Source: Lachnospiraceae bacterium (GTDB lineage Bacteria; Bacillota_A; Clostridia; Lachnospirales; Lachnospiraceae). Taken from it: 64,000 bases of DNA. The stretch's first letter is position 1; each line of letters starts with the position of its first letter. Location of the stretch: positions 62,001 to 126,000 of the forward strand of contig JAFUOI010000007.1 in the NCBI GenBank assembly GCA_017482005.1, read 5' to 3'. Below are positions 55,523 to 64,000 of the stretch, in pieces. Both the position numbers and the translations under genes were made by a program. Under the pieces are notes generated by a model. It was not told the DNA's origin and searched no databases. It saw nothing but the letters and a program-made list of their open reading frames with translations.

Positions 55523-58382
55523 GGCGATCAAAGAATCTGTTCTGAATATGATAACATCCAGAATTTTTGTCTTGATTATCACCTTCACGGCTTTGTTTGG
55601 AATTTTGATCTATCGTTTGTTTGATCTCCAGATTGTTAACGGAAGTGAATATTTGGATAATTTTAAATTGACGATTCGCAAAGAGAGGACTATACCAAGT
55701 ACGAGGGGTAATATATATGATCGAAACGGACAGCTTTTGGCCTATAATGAGCTGGCCTATTCCGTGACGATTGAGGATGTCTTCGAGTCGGGCAACGGTA
55801 AAAACAAACGTCTCAATGATACGATTTCGACGCTGATTGATATGATAGAAACAGGCGGAGATCGTATTGAGAATGATTTTGATATTATTTTGGATGAAAA
55901 TAATAATTTCGTTTTTACGGTGGAAGGATCGCAGCTTCTGCGTTTCCTTGCAGATGTGTACGGACAGGCATACACGGATAAACTGACTTATGCACAGCGA
56001 ACCGCAACGGCACAGGATGTCATTATGTATCTGGCCGGTACAAAGAAATTTGCGGTCGGAGAATATATGGATCCGGGGGATACGGATTCGGATTTTGTTG
56101 TCGGAAGCGGTTATACGAAGGAAAAATTGCTACAGATTGTTACAATCCGTTATGCCATGAGTTTGAACGGGTATCAGAAATATATCGCAACAACGGTAGC
56201 CAAAGATGTTTCGGAAGAGACGGTTGCGATGGTTATGGAAAACAGCGAAAGTCTTGATGGAGTTTCTGTGACGGAAGATACAGTGAGAAAATACGTAGAC
56301 AGTGTATATTTTTCTCATCTGATCGGTTATATCGGTAAGATATCCAATGAAGAATATGAAGAGCTTTCTCAGGAAGATGAGAAATATTCACTCAGGGATA
56401 TTGTCGGAAAATCCGGTATTGAACAATATATGGAAACAACTTTGCAGGGAATAAAAGGTACTGAGGTTGTTTACGTGGACAATCTGGGAAAAGTAATCGA
56501 GACCAGTGACCGTAAAGAACCATCTGCCGGAAATGATGTTTATCTTACAATAGATAAAGATTTGCAGAAGGCTGTCTACAATTTGCTTGAACAAAAAATT
56601 GCGGGTATTCTTGTTTCCAATATTGAAAATACAAAAGAGTATATTCCGCCGGAAAATGCATCAGCATCCAAGATTCGTATTCCGATTTACGATGTATATT
56701 TTGCATTGTTTAATAACAATGTTATTGACACGGGTCATTTTACCGAACCGAATGCAAAAGAAACGGAAAAAGCGGTTTACAGCGCGTTTGAGACAAAACA
56801 GCAAACGGTTGTTGACAGTTTAAAAAATGAACTTGAGACAGTGGCAACTCCGTATGACAGACTTCCTTTGGAATATCAGGTGTATCAGCTTGCAATTGTT
56901 GATATGCTCGAGGAAAAAGATGTCATAAAATCAAGTGAAATTGATAAGGAAGATGAAACTTATCTTGCTTGGAAAGTGGATGAAAATATAAGTTTAAAGG
57001 AATATTTGAATTATCTGATTTCAAAGGGATGGATTGATATTACCAGATTGGATTTGGAGTCTCAATATTCTGATTCCGAAGAAATTTATCTGAAACTGAT
57101 TGATTATATTACTGAGAATATTGTTCTGGATTCTTATTTCAATAAGCGTTTGTATAAGTATATGTTACTTGAAGACCGTATTACGGGAAGGCAGGTATGT
57201 CTTCTTCTGTTTGAACAGAATGTGATTGACGGAACAGATGAAGAGAAGGCGGCCCTTCAGAGCGGTGCAAAGACATCTTATGCATTTTTAATGGAAAAAA
57301 TCAGGAATCTTGATATAACACCGGCGCAGCTTGCCCTTGATCCATGCTCGGGCTCCTGTGTTGTTACAGATGTAAATACAGGGGAAGTCCGTGCCTGTGT
57401 AACATATCCGGGATACGATAATAACCGTCTGACAAACTCCATTGATTCAGAGTATTATAACAAGATATATAACGACCTTTCACAGCCGATGTGGAATTAT
57501 GCTACCCAGCAGTTGTCGGCTCCGGGATCAACATTTAAGATGGTGTCGGCTGCTACGGCTCTGGAAGAAGGTGTTGTCAGTCCGGGGGAAGATATTATTT
57601 GTAAAGGGACATGGGATACAATTAAACCGGTTGCGAAGTGTTGGATTGCGCCGAGTGCGCATGGTGCACTTAGCACGTCGGGAGCTATCGGTAATTCATG
57701 TAACTGTTATTTTTATGAGACGGGATATCGTTTAAGCCGTCTGGACGGTGTGTATGACAGTGACACAGGTTTATCCAAACTCGCGTATTATGCGGATGAG
57801 TTTGGTTTATCAGATAAATCCGGAATTGAGATTTCGGAAAGTGCACCGAAGGTGTCGGATTTTGATGCGATTCGTTCTTCCATCGGACAGGGTAATAACA
57901 ACTATTCTACAGTCGGACTTGCCCGTTATGTGACAACGGTCGCCAACGGCGGAAATTGCTACAATCTCAGCCTTCTTGATAAAACGACAGATTCGGAAGG
58001 AAATCTTCTGAAAGACTATACGCCGGAGCTTCGTAATACGTTGGAATTATCCCAGTCCACATGGAATGCGATACATTCCGGTATGAGGCAGGTGGTACAG
58101 GATAAAAAATATTATGAAGGTTTATCGGTCAATGTTGCCGGTAAAACCGGTACGGCGCAGGAAAACAAAAAGCGGCCGAACCATGCGTTGTTCGTATGTT
58201 ATGCGCCATATGAAAATCCTGAAATCGCCATTGCAACACGTATTGCGTACGGATATGCATCCGACAATGCGGCGCAGATGACAAAAGATGTGATTATGTA
58301 CTACTTTAAGCTTGAAAAAGAGGAAGAATTAATCACAGGAACAGCGGAAGCTGAAAATGCAACACAGGTGACCGGAGATTAG
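55515..58382 (+). CDS. mrdA: Class B penicillin-binding protein 2 with a large insertion
   Basis: Cell-wall transpeptidase of the elongasome. The 955-residue protein has one N-terminal span, a dimerisation region (KERTIPSTRGNIYDRNG; VGKSGIEQYMETTLQG) and a transpeptidase domain with STFK (Ser672), SCN (Ser728) and KTG (Lys877). About 220 extra residues (roughly 364-605) separate LTIDKDLQKAVYNLLEQKI from the transpeptidase start, where typical PBP2 has about 20. I chose TTG at 55515, with GAGG 6 bp upstream and an 8-bp overlap with mreD. RodA, its partner, is four genes downstream. Confidence 0.92.
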   Translation: MLRAIKESVLNMITSRIFVLIITFTALFGILIYRLFDLQIVNGSEYLDNFKLTIRKERTIPSTRGNIYDRNGQLLAYNELAYSVTIEDVFESGNGKNKRLNDTISTLIDMIETGGDRIENDFDIILDENNNFVFTVEGSQLLRFLADVYGQAYTDKLTYAQRTATAQDVIMYLAGTKKFAVGEYMDPGDTDSDFVVGSGYTKEKLLQIVTIRYAMSLNGYQKYIATTVAKDVSEETVAMVMENSESLDGVSVTEDTVRKYVDSVYFSHLIGYIGKISNEEYEELSQEDEKYSLRDIVGKSGIEQYMETTLQGIKGTEVVYVDNLGKVIETSDRKEPSAGNDVYLTIDKDLQKAVYNLLEQKIAGILVSNIENTKEYIPPENASASKIRIPIYDVYFALFNNNVIDTGHFTEPNAKETEKAVYSAFETKQQTVVDSLKNELETVATPYDRLPLEYQVYQLAIVDMLEEKDVIKSSEIDKEDETYLAWKVDENISLKEYLNYLISKGWIDITRLDLESQYSDSEEIYLKLIDYITENIVLDSYFNKRLYKYMLLEDRITGRQVCLLLFEQNVIDGTDEEKAALQSGAKTSYAFLMEKIRNLDITPAQLALDPCSGSCVVTDVNTGEVRACVTYPGYDNNRLTNSIDSEYYNKIYNDLSQPMWNYATQQLSAPGSTFKMVSAATALEEGVVSPGEDIICKGTWDTIKPVAKCWIAPSAHGALSTSGAIGNSCNCYFYETGYRLSRLDGVYDSDTGLSKLAYYADEFGLSDKSGIEISESAPKVSDFDAIRSSIGQGNNNYSTVGLARYVTTVANGGNCYNLSLLDKTTDSEGNLLKDYTPELRNTLELSQSTWNAIHSGMRQVVQDKKYYEGLSVNVAGKTGTAQENKKRPNHALFVCYAPYENPEIAIATRIAYGYASDNAAQMTKDVIMYYFKLEKEEELITGTAEAENATQVTGD

Positions 58383-58401
58383 ACTGAGGAAGGATGATGG
58401 C

Positions 58402-59070
58402 ATGAAGGAAAAGGTCAGACTGAAAAGTTTTTCGAGCGGGATCAAGATTGTCATAGATGATCAGGCAACTATGGATGAGGTTCTCTCTGAAATAAAAGAA
58501 AAGTTTAAAGAGTCGGAAAAATTTTTCGGGAAAGCAAAACTTGCAGTCACATTTGAGGGCAGAAAGAATACTGAAGAGGAAGAAAATGCTATTTTGGATG
58601 TAATCCGGGAGACAAGCAGTGTCAATATTGTCTGTGTGGTATCCGGAGAAAGCGATGAAGTTTTTGATCGTGCGGTAGGACGGGTGCAGGAACTTCTGGA
58701 AGGGGATTGTGCACAGTTTTTTAAAGGAAATCTGACCGGGAAAAATGTTCTTGAAACAGAACAGAGTGTTATTGTTCTCGGTCATGTGGAAAAGGGAAGC
58801 TGTATCATATCCAAAAAAGACATTATTGTACTTGGAAAGCTGGAAGGTTCCGCGTATGCCGGTGCAGACGGCAAACCGCATTTTGTGGCGGCGTTGTCCA
58901 TGAATCCGGAGTCTTTACGCATCGGAGAGTACAAAGGAATCAACAAAGGAAAAGGATTATGGGGCAGAAAGAAACAGACTGCTCCGCAAATGGCATACCT
59001 GAAAGGAGAAGAAATCGTTTTTGATGATTTGACAAATACGGAAGAATTACTGCAGTTTCTCAGTGAGTAA
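58402..59070 (+). CDS. minC: Septum site-determining protein MinC
   Basis: FtsZ inhibitor that blocks polar division. The 222-residue protein has an N-terminal alpha/beta domain (about residues 1-105) and a C-terminal beta-helix with SVIVLGHVEKGSCIISKKDIIVLGKLEGSAYAG, the MinD-interaction domain. AGGATG precedes the ATG. It opens minCDE, placed between PBP2 and rodA. Confidence 0.94.
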   Translation: MKEKVRLKSFSSGIKIVIDDQATMDEVLSEIKEKFKESEKFFGKAKLAVTFEGRKNTEEEENAILDVIRETSSVNIVCVVSGESDEVFDRAVGRVQELLEGDCAQFFKGNLTGKNVLETEQSVIVLGHVEKGSCIISKKDIIVLGKLEGSAYAGADGKPHFVAALSMNPESLRIGEYKGINKGKGLWGRKKQTAPQMAYLKGEEIVFDDLTNTEELLQFLSE

Positions 59071-59111
59071 GCTGCGGGGGACAAATATTTCATGAAAGTT
59101 GAGGAAAAAAT

Positions 59112-59903
59112 ATGAGTGAAGTAATTGTCATTACATCCGGAAAAGGCGGTGTAGGTAAAACTACAACGACAGCAAACATAGGAACAGGACTTGCCTATTT
59201 AGGGAAAAAAGTTGTACTGATTGATACAGACATCGGTCTTCGTAATCTTGATGTGGTTATGGGACTTGAAAACCGGATTGTTTATAATCTGGTAGATGTT
59301 GTGGAAGGTCATTGCAGGGTTAAACAGGCTCTGATTAAGGACAAACGTTATCCGGGATTATACCTTTTGCCGTGTGCACAGACGAGAGATAAGACGGCGG
59401 TTAATCCGGAACAGATGAAAAAACTGACGACACAGTTGAAAGAACAGTTTGATTACATATTGCTGGATTGTCCGGCGGGAATAGAGAGAGGGTTTCAAAA
59501 TGCCATTGCGGGTGCGGACAGGGCCATTGTCGTGACGACACCTGAAGTTTCTGCAATTCGTGACGCAGATAGAATTATCGGACTTTTGCATGCTTATGAA
59601 GTCGGAAAAGTGGATCTTGTTGTAAACAGGCTTCGAAGTGATATGATACGTCGCGGAGATATGATGAGTGTGGCGGATGTTGTAGATATTTTATCGGTAG
59701 ATTTGATTGGTGCAGTATATGACGATGAAGAAGTTGTTGTTTCTACCAATCACGGAGAACCCCTTGTCTGCGGGCAGAGCATTGCAGGCAGAGCCTACAT
59801 GAATATATGTAACAGAATATTGGGAGAAGATGTTCCGATCTTTGATCCGGAAAAAGAAAAATCTGTATGGTTCCGTTTTGCCGGAATATTTCAGAAGAAT
59901 TAA
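59112..59903 (+). CDS. minD: Septum site-determining ATPase MinD
   Basis: ParA-type ATPase that recruits MinC to the membrane. The 263-residue protein has the deviant Walker A KGGVGKTTTTANIG, LIDTDIGLRNLDVVMGLENR, and a C-terminal amphipathic membrane-targeting tail (WFRFAGIFQKN). GAGGAAAA precedes the ATG. minE follows after 14 bp. Confidence 0.96.
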   Translation: MSEVIVITSGKGGVGKTTTTANIGTGLAYLGKKVVLIDTDIGLRNLDVVMGLENRIVYNLVDVVEGHCRVKQALIKDKRYPGLYLLPCAQTRDKTAVNPEQMKKLTTQLKEQFDYILLDCPAGIERGFQNAIAGADRAIVVTTPEVSAIRDADRIIGLLHAYEVGKVDLVVNRLRSDMIRRGDMMSVADVVDILSVDLIGAVYDDEEVVVSTNHGEPLVCGQSIAGRAYMNICNRILGEDVPIFDPEKEKSVWFRFAGIFQKN

Positions 59904-59917
59904 AGGAGGATCAGGGC

Positions 59918-60133
59918 ATGAGCATAAAAAGTTTGTTTCACAAAAAAAGATCAAAAGATATTGCGAAAGACAGACTGAAAATTCTCCTGATTTCGGACCG
60001 GTTCAATTGTTCTCCGGAAATGATGGAGTTGATAAAAAAGGATATTGCCAAAGTATTGTCGCGTTATATCCAAATTGAACCGGGCAAAATGGAAATAGAA
60101 GTCAGTAAACGAAAAATAAATGTATTTTGGTGA
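59918..60133 (+). CDS. minE: Cell division topological specificity factor MinE
   Basis: Drives MinCD release from the membrane. The 71-residue protein begins MSIKSLFHKKRSKDIAKDRL, has the MinD-contact helix KILLISDRFNCSPEMMELIKKDI and ends in a beta strand, as in MinE. AGGAGGATC, a near-perfect ribosome site, sets the ATG at 59918. Bacillus lacks MinE and uses DivIVA with MinJ, so this genome follows the oscillating-type Min set. Confidence 0.93.
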   Translation: MSIKSLFHKKRSKDIAKDRLKILLISDRFNCSPEMMELIKKDIAKVLSRYIQIEPGKMEIEVSKRKINVFW

Positions 60134-60137
60134 GAAT

Positions 60138-61250
60138 ATGCTAAAGAGATATCGTGTCAGAGATTATGATTTTAAGTTAATACTCATGTTGGTTGCACTG
60201 ACGGTCATCGGAATTCTTGTCATCGGAAGTGCGAACGAATCCTATCAGTCAAAGCAGATTCTTGGATTTGTAATGGGATTGTTTTTGATGATAGTTATTT
60301 CGCTTTTTGATTATTCAACATTTCTGCGGTTTTATTGGGTGATATATGTTGCGAATGTGCTTTTGCTTCTTTTGGTAGAGTTTTTCGGTGAATCGACAAA
60401 TAACGCACAGCGTTGGGTTTCTATCGCGGGTATTCGTTTTCAACCGTCAGAAACAGCCAAAATTATGTTGATTTTATTTTTTGCACAGTTTATTATGAAA
60501 CATAAGGAATCTATCAGTTCTCTGAAGACGATATTGATGATGATAGCACTGTTGGTTCCGCCGCTCTTGCTTATTTACAGACAGCCCGATCTTTCGACGA
60601 GTATTATGATTGGTTTGCTGTTTTGTGCATTGCTTTTTATCGGCGGGCTGAGTTACAGAATCATATTCGGAGTCCTGGTTGTTGTTATTCCTGCGGCGAT
60701 TATTTTTCTCGCAATTGTGCTGCAACCGGATCAGGAACTGATCAAGGATTATCAGCAGACGCGTATTCTTGCATGGTTAAATCCTGAAGAATATGCGACG
60801 ACGCAGGGATATCAGCAGGACAACTCTAAAATTGCCATCGGAAGCGGACAGCTTTTCGGAAAAGGTTTAAATAATAATGAGATCAGTTCCGTTAAAAACG
60901 GAAATTTTATTTCGGAGCCTCAAACGGACTTTATTTTTGCAATTGTTGGAGAGGAACTCGGATTTTTCGGGGGATGTACAGTGATAGTATTGCTTCTTCT
61001 GATTACACTTGAATGTCTGATGACGGCAAGAAAGGCGAAGGATCTTGCAGGAACACTGATTGCGTCGGGAATGGCAACGCTGATCGGGTTTCAAAGTTTT
61101 ATCAATATTTCGGTTGCGACAGGTGTTTTGCCTAATACCGGAATTCCGTTGCCATTCGTCAGTTATGGGTTAACATCACTGCTCAGTTTATATATCGGTA
61201 TGGGGGTAGTACTGAATGTAAGACTGCAGTGTATAAGAAAATATACATAA
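60138..61250 (+). CDS. rodA: Peptidoglycan glycosyltransferase RodA
   Basis: SEDS-family polymerase working with PBP2 in elongation. The 370-residue protein has ten predicted spans and the SEDS signatures RWVSIAGIRFQPSETAKI and FIFAIVGEELGFFGG, ending GIPLPFVSYGLTSLLSLYIGMG. GGTGAG precedes the ATG at 60138; minE ends 4 bp before. FtsW or SpoVE are alternatives but the neighbours favour RodA. Confidence 0.92.
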   Translation: MLKRYRVRDYDFKLILMLVALTVIGILVIGSANESYQSKQILGFVMGLFLMIVISLFDYSTFLRFYWVIYVANVLLLLLVEFFGESTNNAQRWVSIAGIRFQPSETAKIMLILFFAQFIMKHKESISSLKTILMMIALLVPPLLLIYRQPDLSTSIMIGLLFCALLFIGGLSYRIIFGVLVVVIPAAIIFLAIVLQPDQELIKDYQQTRILAWLNPEEYATTQGYQQDNSKIAIGSGQLFGKGLNNNEISSVKNGNFISEPQTDFIFAIVGEELGFFGGCTVIVLLLLITLECLMTARKAKDLAGTLIASGMATLIGFQSFINISVATGVLPNTGIPLPFVSYGLTSLLSLYIGMGVVLNVRLQCIRKYT

Positions 61251-61270
61251 TGTGAGAGAGGGTATTACAT

Positions 61271-61666
61271 ATGAACATTGCACTGATAGCACATGATGCG
61301 AAAAAGAAACTGATGCAGAACTTTTGTATTGCGTATCGTGGTATTTTAAGCAAGAATGAATTATATGCTACCGGAACGACGGGGCGTCTAATTGAAGAGG
61401 TTACAAATCTGAGCATTCACAAATACCTTGCCGGACATCTTGGCGGAGAGCAGCAGCTCGGTGCCCAGATTGAGCATAATCAGATTGACCTTGTAATCTT
61501 TCTGAGAGATCCGTATACACAAAAGATTCATGAGCCGGATGTTAATAATTTGGTGCGATTATGCGATATGCACAACATTCCGCTTGCAACTAACCTTGCT
61601 ACAGCGGAACTTCTCATTAAATCATTGAGTAGAGGAGACCTTGAGTGGCGTGAAATGTACAAATAG
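61271..61666 (+). CDS. mgsA: Methylglyoxal synthase
   Basis: Forms methylglyoxal from dihydroxyacetone phosphate. The 131-residue protein matches the family length and has [31 protein letters not shown] and IFLRDPYT with the catalytic Asp region, ending near [15 protein letters not shown] precedes the ATG. Its place after rodA is common in Clostridia. Confidence 0.95.
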   Translation: MNIALIAHDAKKKLMQNFCIAYRGILSKNELYATGTTGRLIEEVTNLSIHKYLAGHLGGEQQLGAQIEHNQIDLVIFLRDPYTQKIHEPDVNNLVRLCDMHNIPLATNLATAELLIKSLSRGDLEWREMYK

Positions 61667-62639
61667 AGTGAGCGCGGTTACATTAATATTGTTGGTGTCA
61701 TGCCTTGTGCTTGGTGGATGCAAGGGGACTGAACTTCCGATGTCATATGACCCGGAGGTAAATGTCAGTGCTTACCGCTTTGAGAAGAGCAGTTCCAGTG
61801 TCGGCGAAGCAGGAAAAGCAGACTCCTTTGCCGATGACTTGTGTCTTCGTGACGATACTACACTTGCATTGGATGCAGTAGATATGTCGCAAGCACTTTC
61901 AGGTGTACTTTGTGATGTCAATGGCAATCGGATTGTCTATGCAAAAGATGAACATATGCAATTGGCGCCGGCGAGTCTTACAAAAGTTTTGACAGCGCTT
62001 GTTGCACTGAAACATGGGGAGCTGGATATGGTTCTCACGGCATCGGAGAATGTTAAGATCAATGAGAGCGGAGCAACTTTGCTTGGACTGGAAGCAGGAG
62101 ATACCATGACTCTGGATCAGGCACTTCATGCTTTGCTGATGCAGTCTGCAAACGATGTTGCAATCATGATAGCTGAAAACGTCGGTGGTACTGAAGAAGC
62201 ATTTTGCGAGATGATGAATGAGGAGGCATTGGCTCTGGGAGCGACCAATTCTAATTTTAAAAATCCTCATGGTCTTACACAGGATGAACATTATTCCTGT
62301 GCGTATGACATGTATTTGATTTTTCAGGAGGCAATAAAATACTCTGAATTTACCCAGATTATTCATCTTGATACATACGAGACAATCTATTACAATGCCC
62401 AGGGAAATCCAAAAGAATATACCTGTGGGACAACCAATCTTTTCCTGCGTGGGGATTATGCTCCGCCGGAAGGAATCAGCATTGTCGGGGGAAAGACAGG
62501 AACCACTGCTGCGGCTCGAAACTGCCTGGTTCTTTTAAGTAAAGATTCTTCCGGAAATCCGTATGTTTCCGTTATTTTAAACTGCAGCGAGAGACAATTT
62601 TTATATCAGGAAATGACCTCGTTGCTGGATCAGATTTAA
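61650..62639 (+). CDS. D-alanyl-D-alanine carboxypeptidase (DacF-like lipoprotein)
   Basis: Trims peptidoglycan pentapeptides. The 329-residue protein has a lipoprotein signal ([17 protein letters not shown], lipobox LGGC), then the peptidase S11 motifs SLTK, SAN in [16 protein letters not shown] and KTGTT. The family's C-terminal domain is not obvious after KTG. Start is uncertain: GTG at 61650 or TTG at 61641, with AGGAG at 61633-61637 not ideally spaced for either. It overlaps mgsA. Confidence 0.88.
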   Translation: MKCTNRVSAVTLILLVSCLVLGGCKGTELPMSYDPEVNVSAYRFEKSSSSVGEAGKADSFADDLCLRDDTTLALDAVDMSQALSGVLCDVNGNRIVYAKDEHMQLAPASLTKVLTALVALKHGELDMVLTASENVKINESGATLLGLEAGDTMTLDQALHALLMQSANDVAIMIAENVGGTEEAFCEMMNEEALALGATNSNFKNPHGLTQDEHYSCAYDMYLIFQEAIKYSEFTQIIHLDTYETIYYNAQGNPKEYTCGTTNLFLRGDYAPPEGISIVGGKTGTTAAARNCLVLLSKDSSGNPYVSVILNCSERQFLYQEMTSLLDQI

Positions 62640-62673
62640 ATTGACAGGAAACTATAAAAAAAGTGGAAAATGG

Positions 62674-62702
62674 TTGTTTTTTATTAGGATATAATTTATA
62701 AT
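62674..62702 (+). promoter_or_regulatory. Promoter of the small P-loop gene
   Basis: TTGTTT (62674-62679), 17 bp and TATAAT (62697-62702). Transcription would begin near 62709, at the base of the hairpin that follows. Confidence 0.6.
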
Positions 62703-62710
62703 AAACAATA

Positions 62711-62753
62711 TCGGAAGAGTGCAAAGAAACATCAAATTGCACAAAAATTCCGA
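62711..62753 (+). promoter_or_regulatory. Hairpin at the predicted 5' end of the P-loop gene mRNA
   Basis: TCGGAA (62711-62716) pairs with TTCCGA (62748-62753), and inside it GTGCAA (62719-62724) with TTGCAC (62737-62742), with an asymmetric internal loop and a 12-nt loop. It begins two bases after the predicted start site, about 30 nt before the ATG. Confidence 0.45.
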
Positions 62754-62783
62754 AATGATACTTATCAATAGGAGGGCTTACAT

Positions 62784-63203
62784 ATGGTTCAGTTAATCGT
62801 CGGAAATAAGGGTAAAGGAAAAACAAAACATCTATTGGATAAGGTAAACACACAGGTGCTTGAAGCTACCGGTAATATTGTATACCTTGACAAGAATAGC
62901 AAACATATGTATGAGCTGAATAATAAAGTCAGACTGATCAATGTATCTGATTACATGATTGCAACAAGTGATGAATTTGTCGGATTTCTTTGTGGTATTA
63001 TTTCACAGGATCATGATCTTCAGATGATGTTCCTTGATAACTTTTTAAGTATTGCATACCTTGAAGATAAAGATATTACACCGATTATCGATAAGCTGGA
63101 AAAACTTGGCACGACATTCGGAATTGACTTCGTACTCAGTGTCGGAGTGAATGAAGATGAGTTGCCGGAGGCATTAAAAGAAAAGGTAATCGTATCTTTA
63201 TAA
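62784..63203 (+). CDS. Small P-loop protein of unknown function
   Basis: A 139-residue soluble protein with a Walker A GNKGKGKT at residues 7-14 and a possible Walker B MMFLDN. It is about half the length of usual P-loop NTPases and lacks recognisable flanking motifs of kinases or PilT motors, although such proteins are sometimes named that way. AGGAGGG precedes the ATG. It has its own promoter, leader hairpin and terminator, so it is a single-gene unit. Confidence 0.7.
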   Translation: MVQLIVGNKGKGKTKHLLDKVNTQVLEATGNIVYLDKNSKHMYELNNKVRLINVSDYMIATSDEFVGFLCGIISQDHDLQMMFLDNFLSIAYLEDKDITPIIDKLEKLGTTFGIDFVLSVGVNEDELPEALKEKVIVSL

Positions 63204-63219
63204 TAAGAATGAATATTAG

Positions 63220-63246
63220 GCCTCGGATCCTTGTCCGGGGCTTTTT
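63220..63246 (+). terminator. Rho-independent terminator after the P-loop gene
   Basis: GCCTCGGA (63220-63227) pairs with TCCGGGGC (63234-63241) around TCCTTG with one G-U pair, followed by TTTTT. Confidence 0.85.
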
Positions 63247-63261
63247 CTTGAGGAGACGTAA

Positions 63262-64000
63262 GTGGCAGAGAAGAAAAACAATATTACAAACATAAGCGAA
63301 TACAGACCGGGTAAGATTCAGATGAATCCGGGAATGATTGTTTTTGCAGTTATTCTTGTGTATATGGTTATTTGTATAATTATGTATTTTAATACGAAAC
63401 ATATTGTCGGATATGAAGTTGTGGAAGGATCCCTCAGTTTGCCGAATGTTTATGAAGGAATTGCACTTCGTGATGAGACGGTTTATTCGGCTAACGGAAC
63501 GGGATATATTAATTTTTTTGCCAGAGAGTCGGAGCATGTTGCTTGTGGTGATTTGATTTACACATTGGATAGTTCGGGAAAAATTGCAGAGATGATGGAA
63601 GCCAATGAGGAGGAGATATTGTTTTCGGACAGGGATCTGAGCGATATTCAGAATAATGCCATTCATTTTCAGAATGCGTTTTCCGGCAGGGATTTTGACA
63701 GGATATATGATTTTAAAGGACAGGTTGACGGTATGGCATTGAAACTGTCCAATTACAATATGCTTAGTAATATCAATTCCATATTGGGCAGTTCGGCGGA
63801 TAATGTATCTTTCCAGTATGCGCCTTCCAGCGGAGTGGTGGTATATGGTATAGACGGATATGAAAATCTGGCTGCTGAAAATGTCTCAAAGGACTTGTTT
63901 GGTGATGAGAGGAAAGCGCAAACTCAGTTGGAGTCGAATCAGCTTGTAGGAACGGAAGATAAAGCATATAAGCTTATACGTTCTGAAAATTGGTCAATTG
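63262..64000 (+). CDS. HlyD-like membrane fusion/adaptor protein, 3' end cut by the window
   Basis: Open frame from GTG at 63262 (AGGAG 6 bp upstream) to the window end, 246 codons with no stop. The N-terminus has about 24 cytoplasmic residues, one span (MIVFAVILVYMVICIIMYF) and an external part with VVEGSLSLPNVYEGIALRDE and GTGYINFFARESEHVACGDLIYTLD, a lipoyl/barrel-sandwich-like segment of HlyD-type adaptors. I know this type upstream of yggS and sepF in Lachnospiraceae, but those genes lie outside the window. The call is tentative because the protein is incomplete. Confidence 0.6.
   Translation, partial: MAEKKNNITNISEYRPGKIQMNPGMIVFAVILVYMVICIIMYFNTKHIVGYEVVEGSLSLPNVYEGIALRDETVYSANGTGYINFFARESEHVACGDLIYTLDSSGKIAEMMEANEEEILFSDRDLSDIQNNAIHFQNAFSGRDFDRIYDFKGQVDGMALKLSNYNMLSNINSILGSSADNVSFQYAPSSGVVVYGIDGYENLAAENVSKDLFGDERKAQTQLESNQLVGTEDKAYKLIRSENWSI

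Noticed and set aside
62641..62669. Promoter with TTGACA at 62641
   Set aside because: No acceptable -10 lies 16-18 bp downstream; the TTGTTT/TATAAT pair is better.
1..64000. CRISPR array, tRNA, rRNA, IS element or prophage
   Set aside because: I read through the gaps and found no regularly spaced repeats, tRNA-like folds, transposase, integrase or phage structural genes.

Overview
The window looks like a chromosomal housekeeping segment from a low-to-mid GC Gram-positive anaerobe of the Clostridia, most likely family Lachnospiraceae. Supporting signs are strong AGGAGG-type ribosome sites, frequent TTG/GTG starts at overlapping genes, sporulation-linked genes (yqfC, yqfD, a bofC-like gene, a spoVB-like flippase, tepA next to ftsK/spoIIIE), anaerobic metabolism (nfnAB, formate-tetrahydrofolate ligase, rex) and a BspA-type leucine-rich-repeat surface protein. 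The family call is inference from gene content and order. I saw no rRNA, tRNA, CRISPR array, transposase or prophage gene. No stretch longer than about 300 bp lacks a gene.

Layout. 1-4309 (minus): polyamine uptake operon regulator-potA-potB-potC-potD, with a consensus promoter and a palindromic operator. 4516-5568: lactonase-like beta-propeller. 5642-7606 (minus): ABC-F ATPase, divergent from rex. 7736-12223: rex, a coiled-coil protein, nnr, alr and a solitary mazF. 12344-16226: yebC, a large LRR surface protein and a hypothetical gene. 16273-18783: O-acetylhomoserine sulfhydrylase, a membrane glycosyltransferase and a 55-residue protein. 18866-19008: a strongly folded, multi-stem palindromic element with no gene. 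19067-25615: tepA, ftsK, fhs and a zinc-ribbon membrane protein. 25707-30007: nfnAB, a second zinc-ribbon membrane protein, rlmH, nth. 30024-37934: pyrimidine-nucleoside phosphorylase, then yqfC-yqfD-phoH-pgpH-like-ybeY, a flippase and a bofC-like gene. 37958-43715: two flavoproteins and proB-DUF896-5-formyl-THF cyclo-ligase-proA. 43731-52061: miaB-mutS-mutL-miaA-ynbB. 52153-62639: DUF4321, radC-mreBCD-PBP2-minCDE-rodA-mgsA and a D,D-carboxypeptidase. 62784-64000: a small P-loop protein and the start of an HlyD-like membrane protein cut by the window edge.

From about 7.7 kb on, every gene is on the plus strand, mostly in tightly packed operons with 4-30 bp overlaps. Functional blocks are cell shape and division (mre, PBP2, min, rodA), DNA and tRNA maintenance (mutSL, miaAB, nth, radC, ftsK), redox balance (rex, nnr, nfnAB) and one-carbon/proline metabolism.

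The items most worth a second look are the folded element at 18866-19008, a PgpH-family protein whose HD catalytic pair has become HK, a solitary MazF whose SD-to-start spacer is one arm of an 11-bp inverted repeat, a similar inverted repeat enclosing the start of the bofC-like gene, and a small P-loop protein with a hairpin at its predicted mRNA 5' end.
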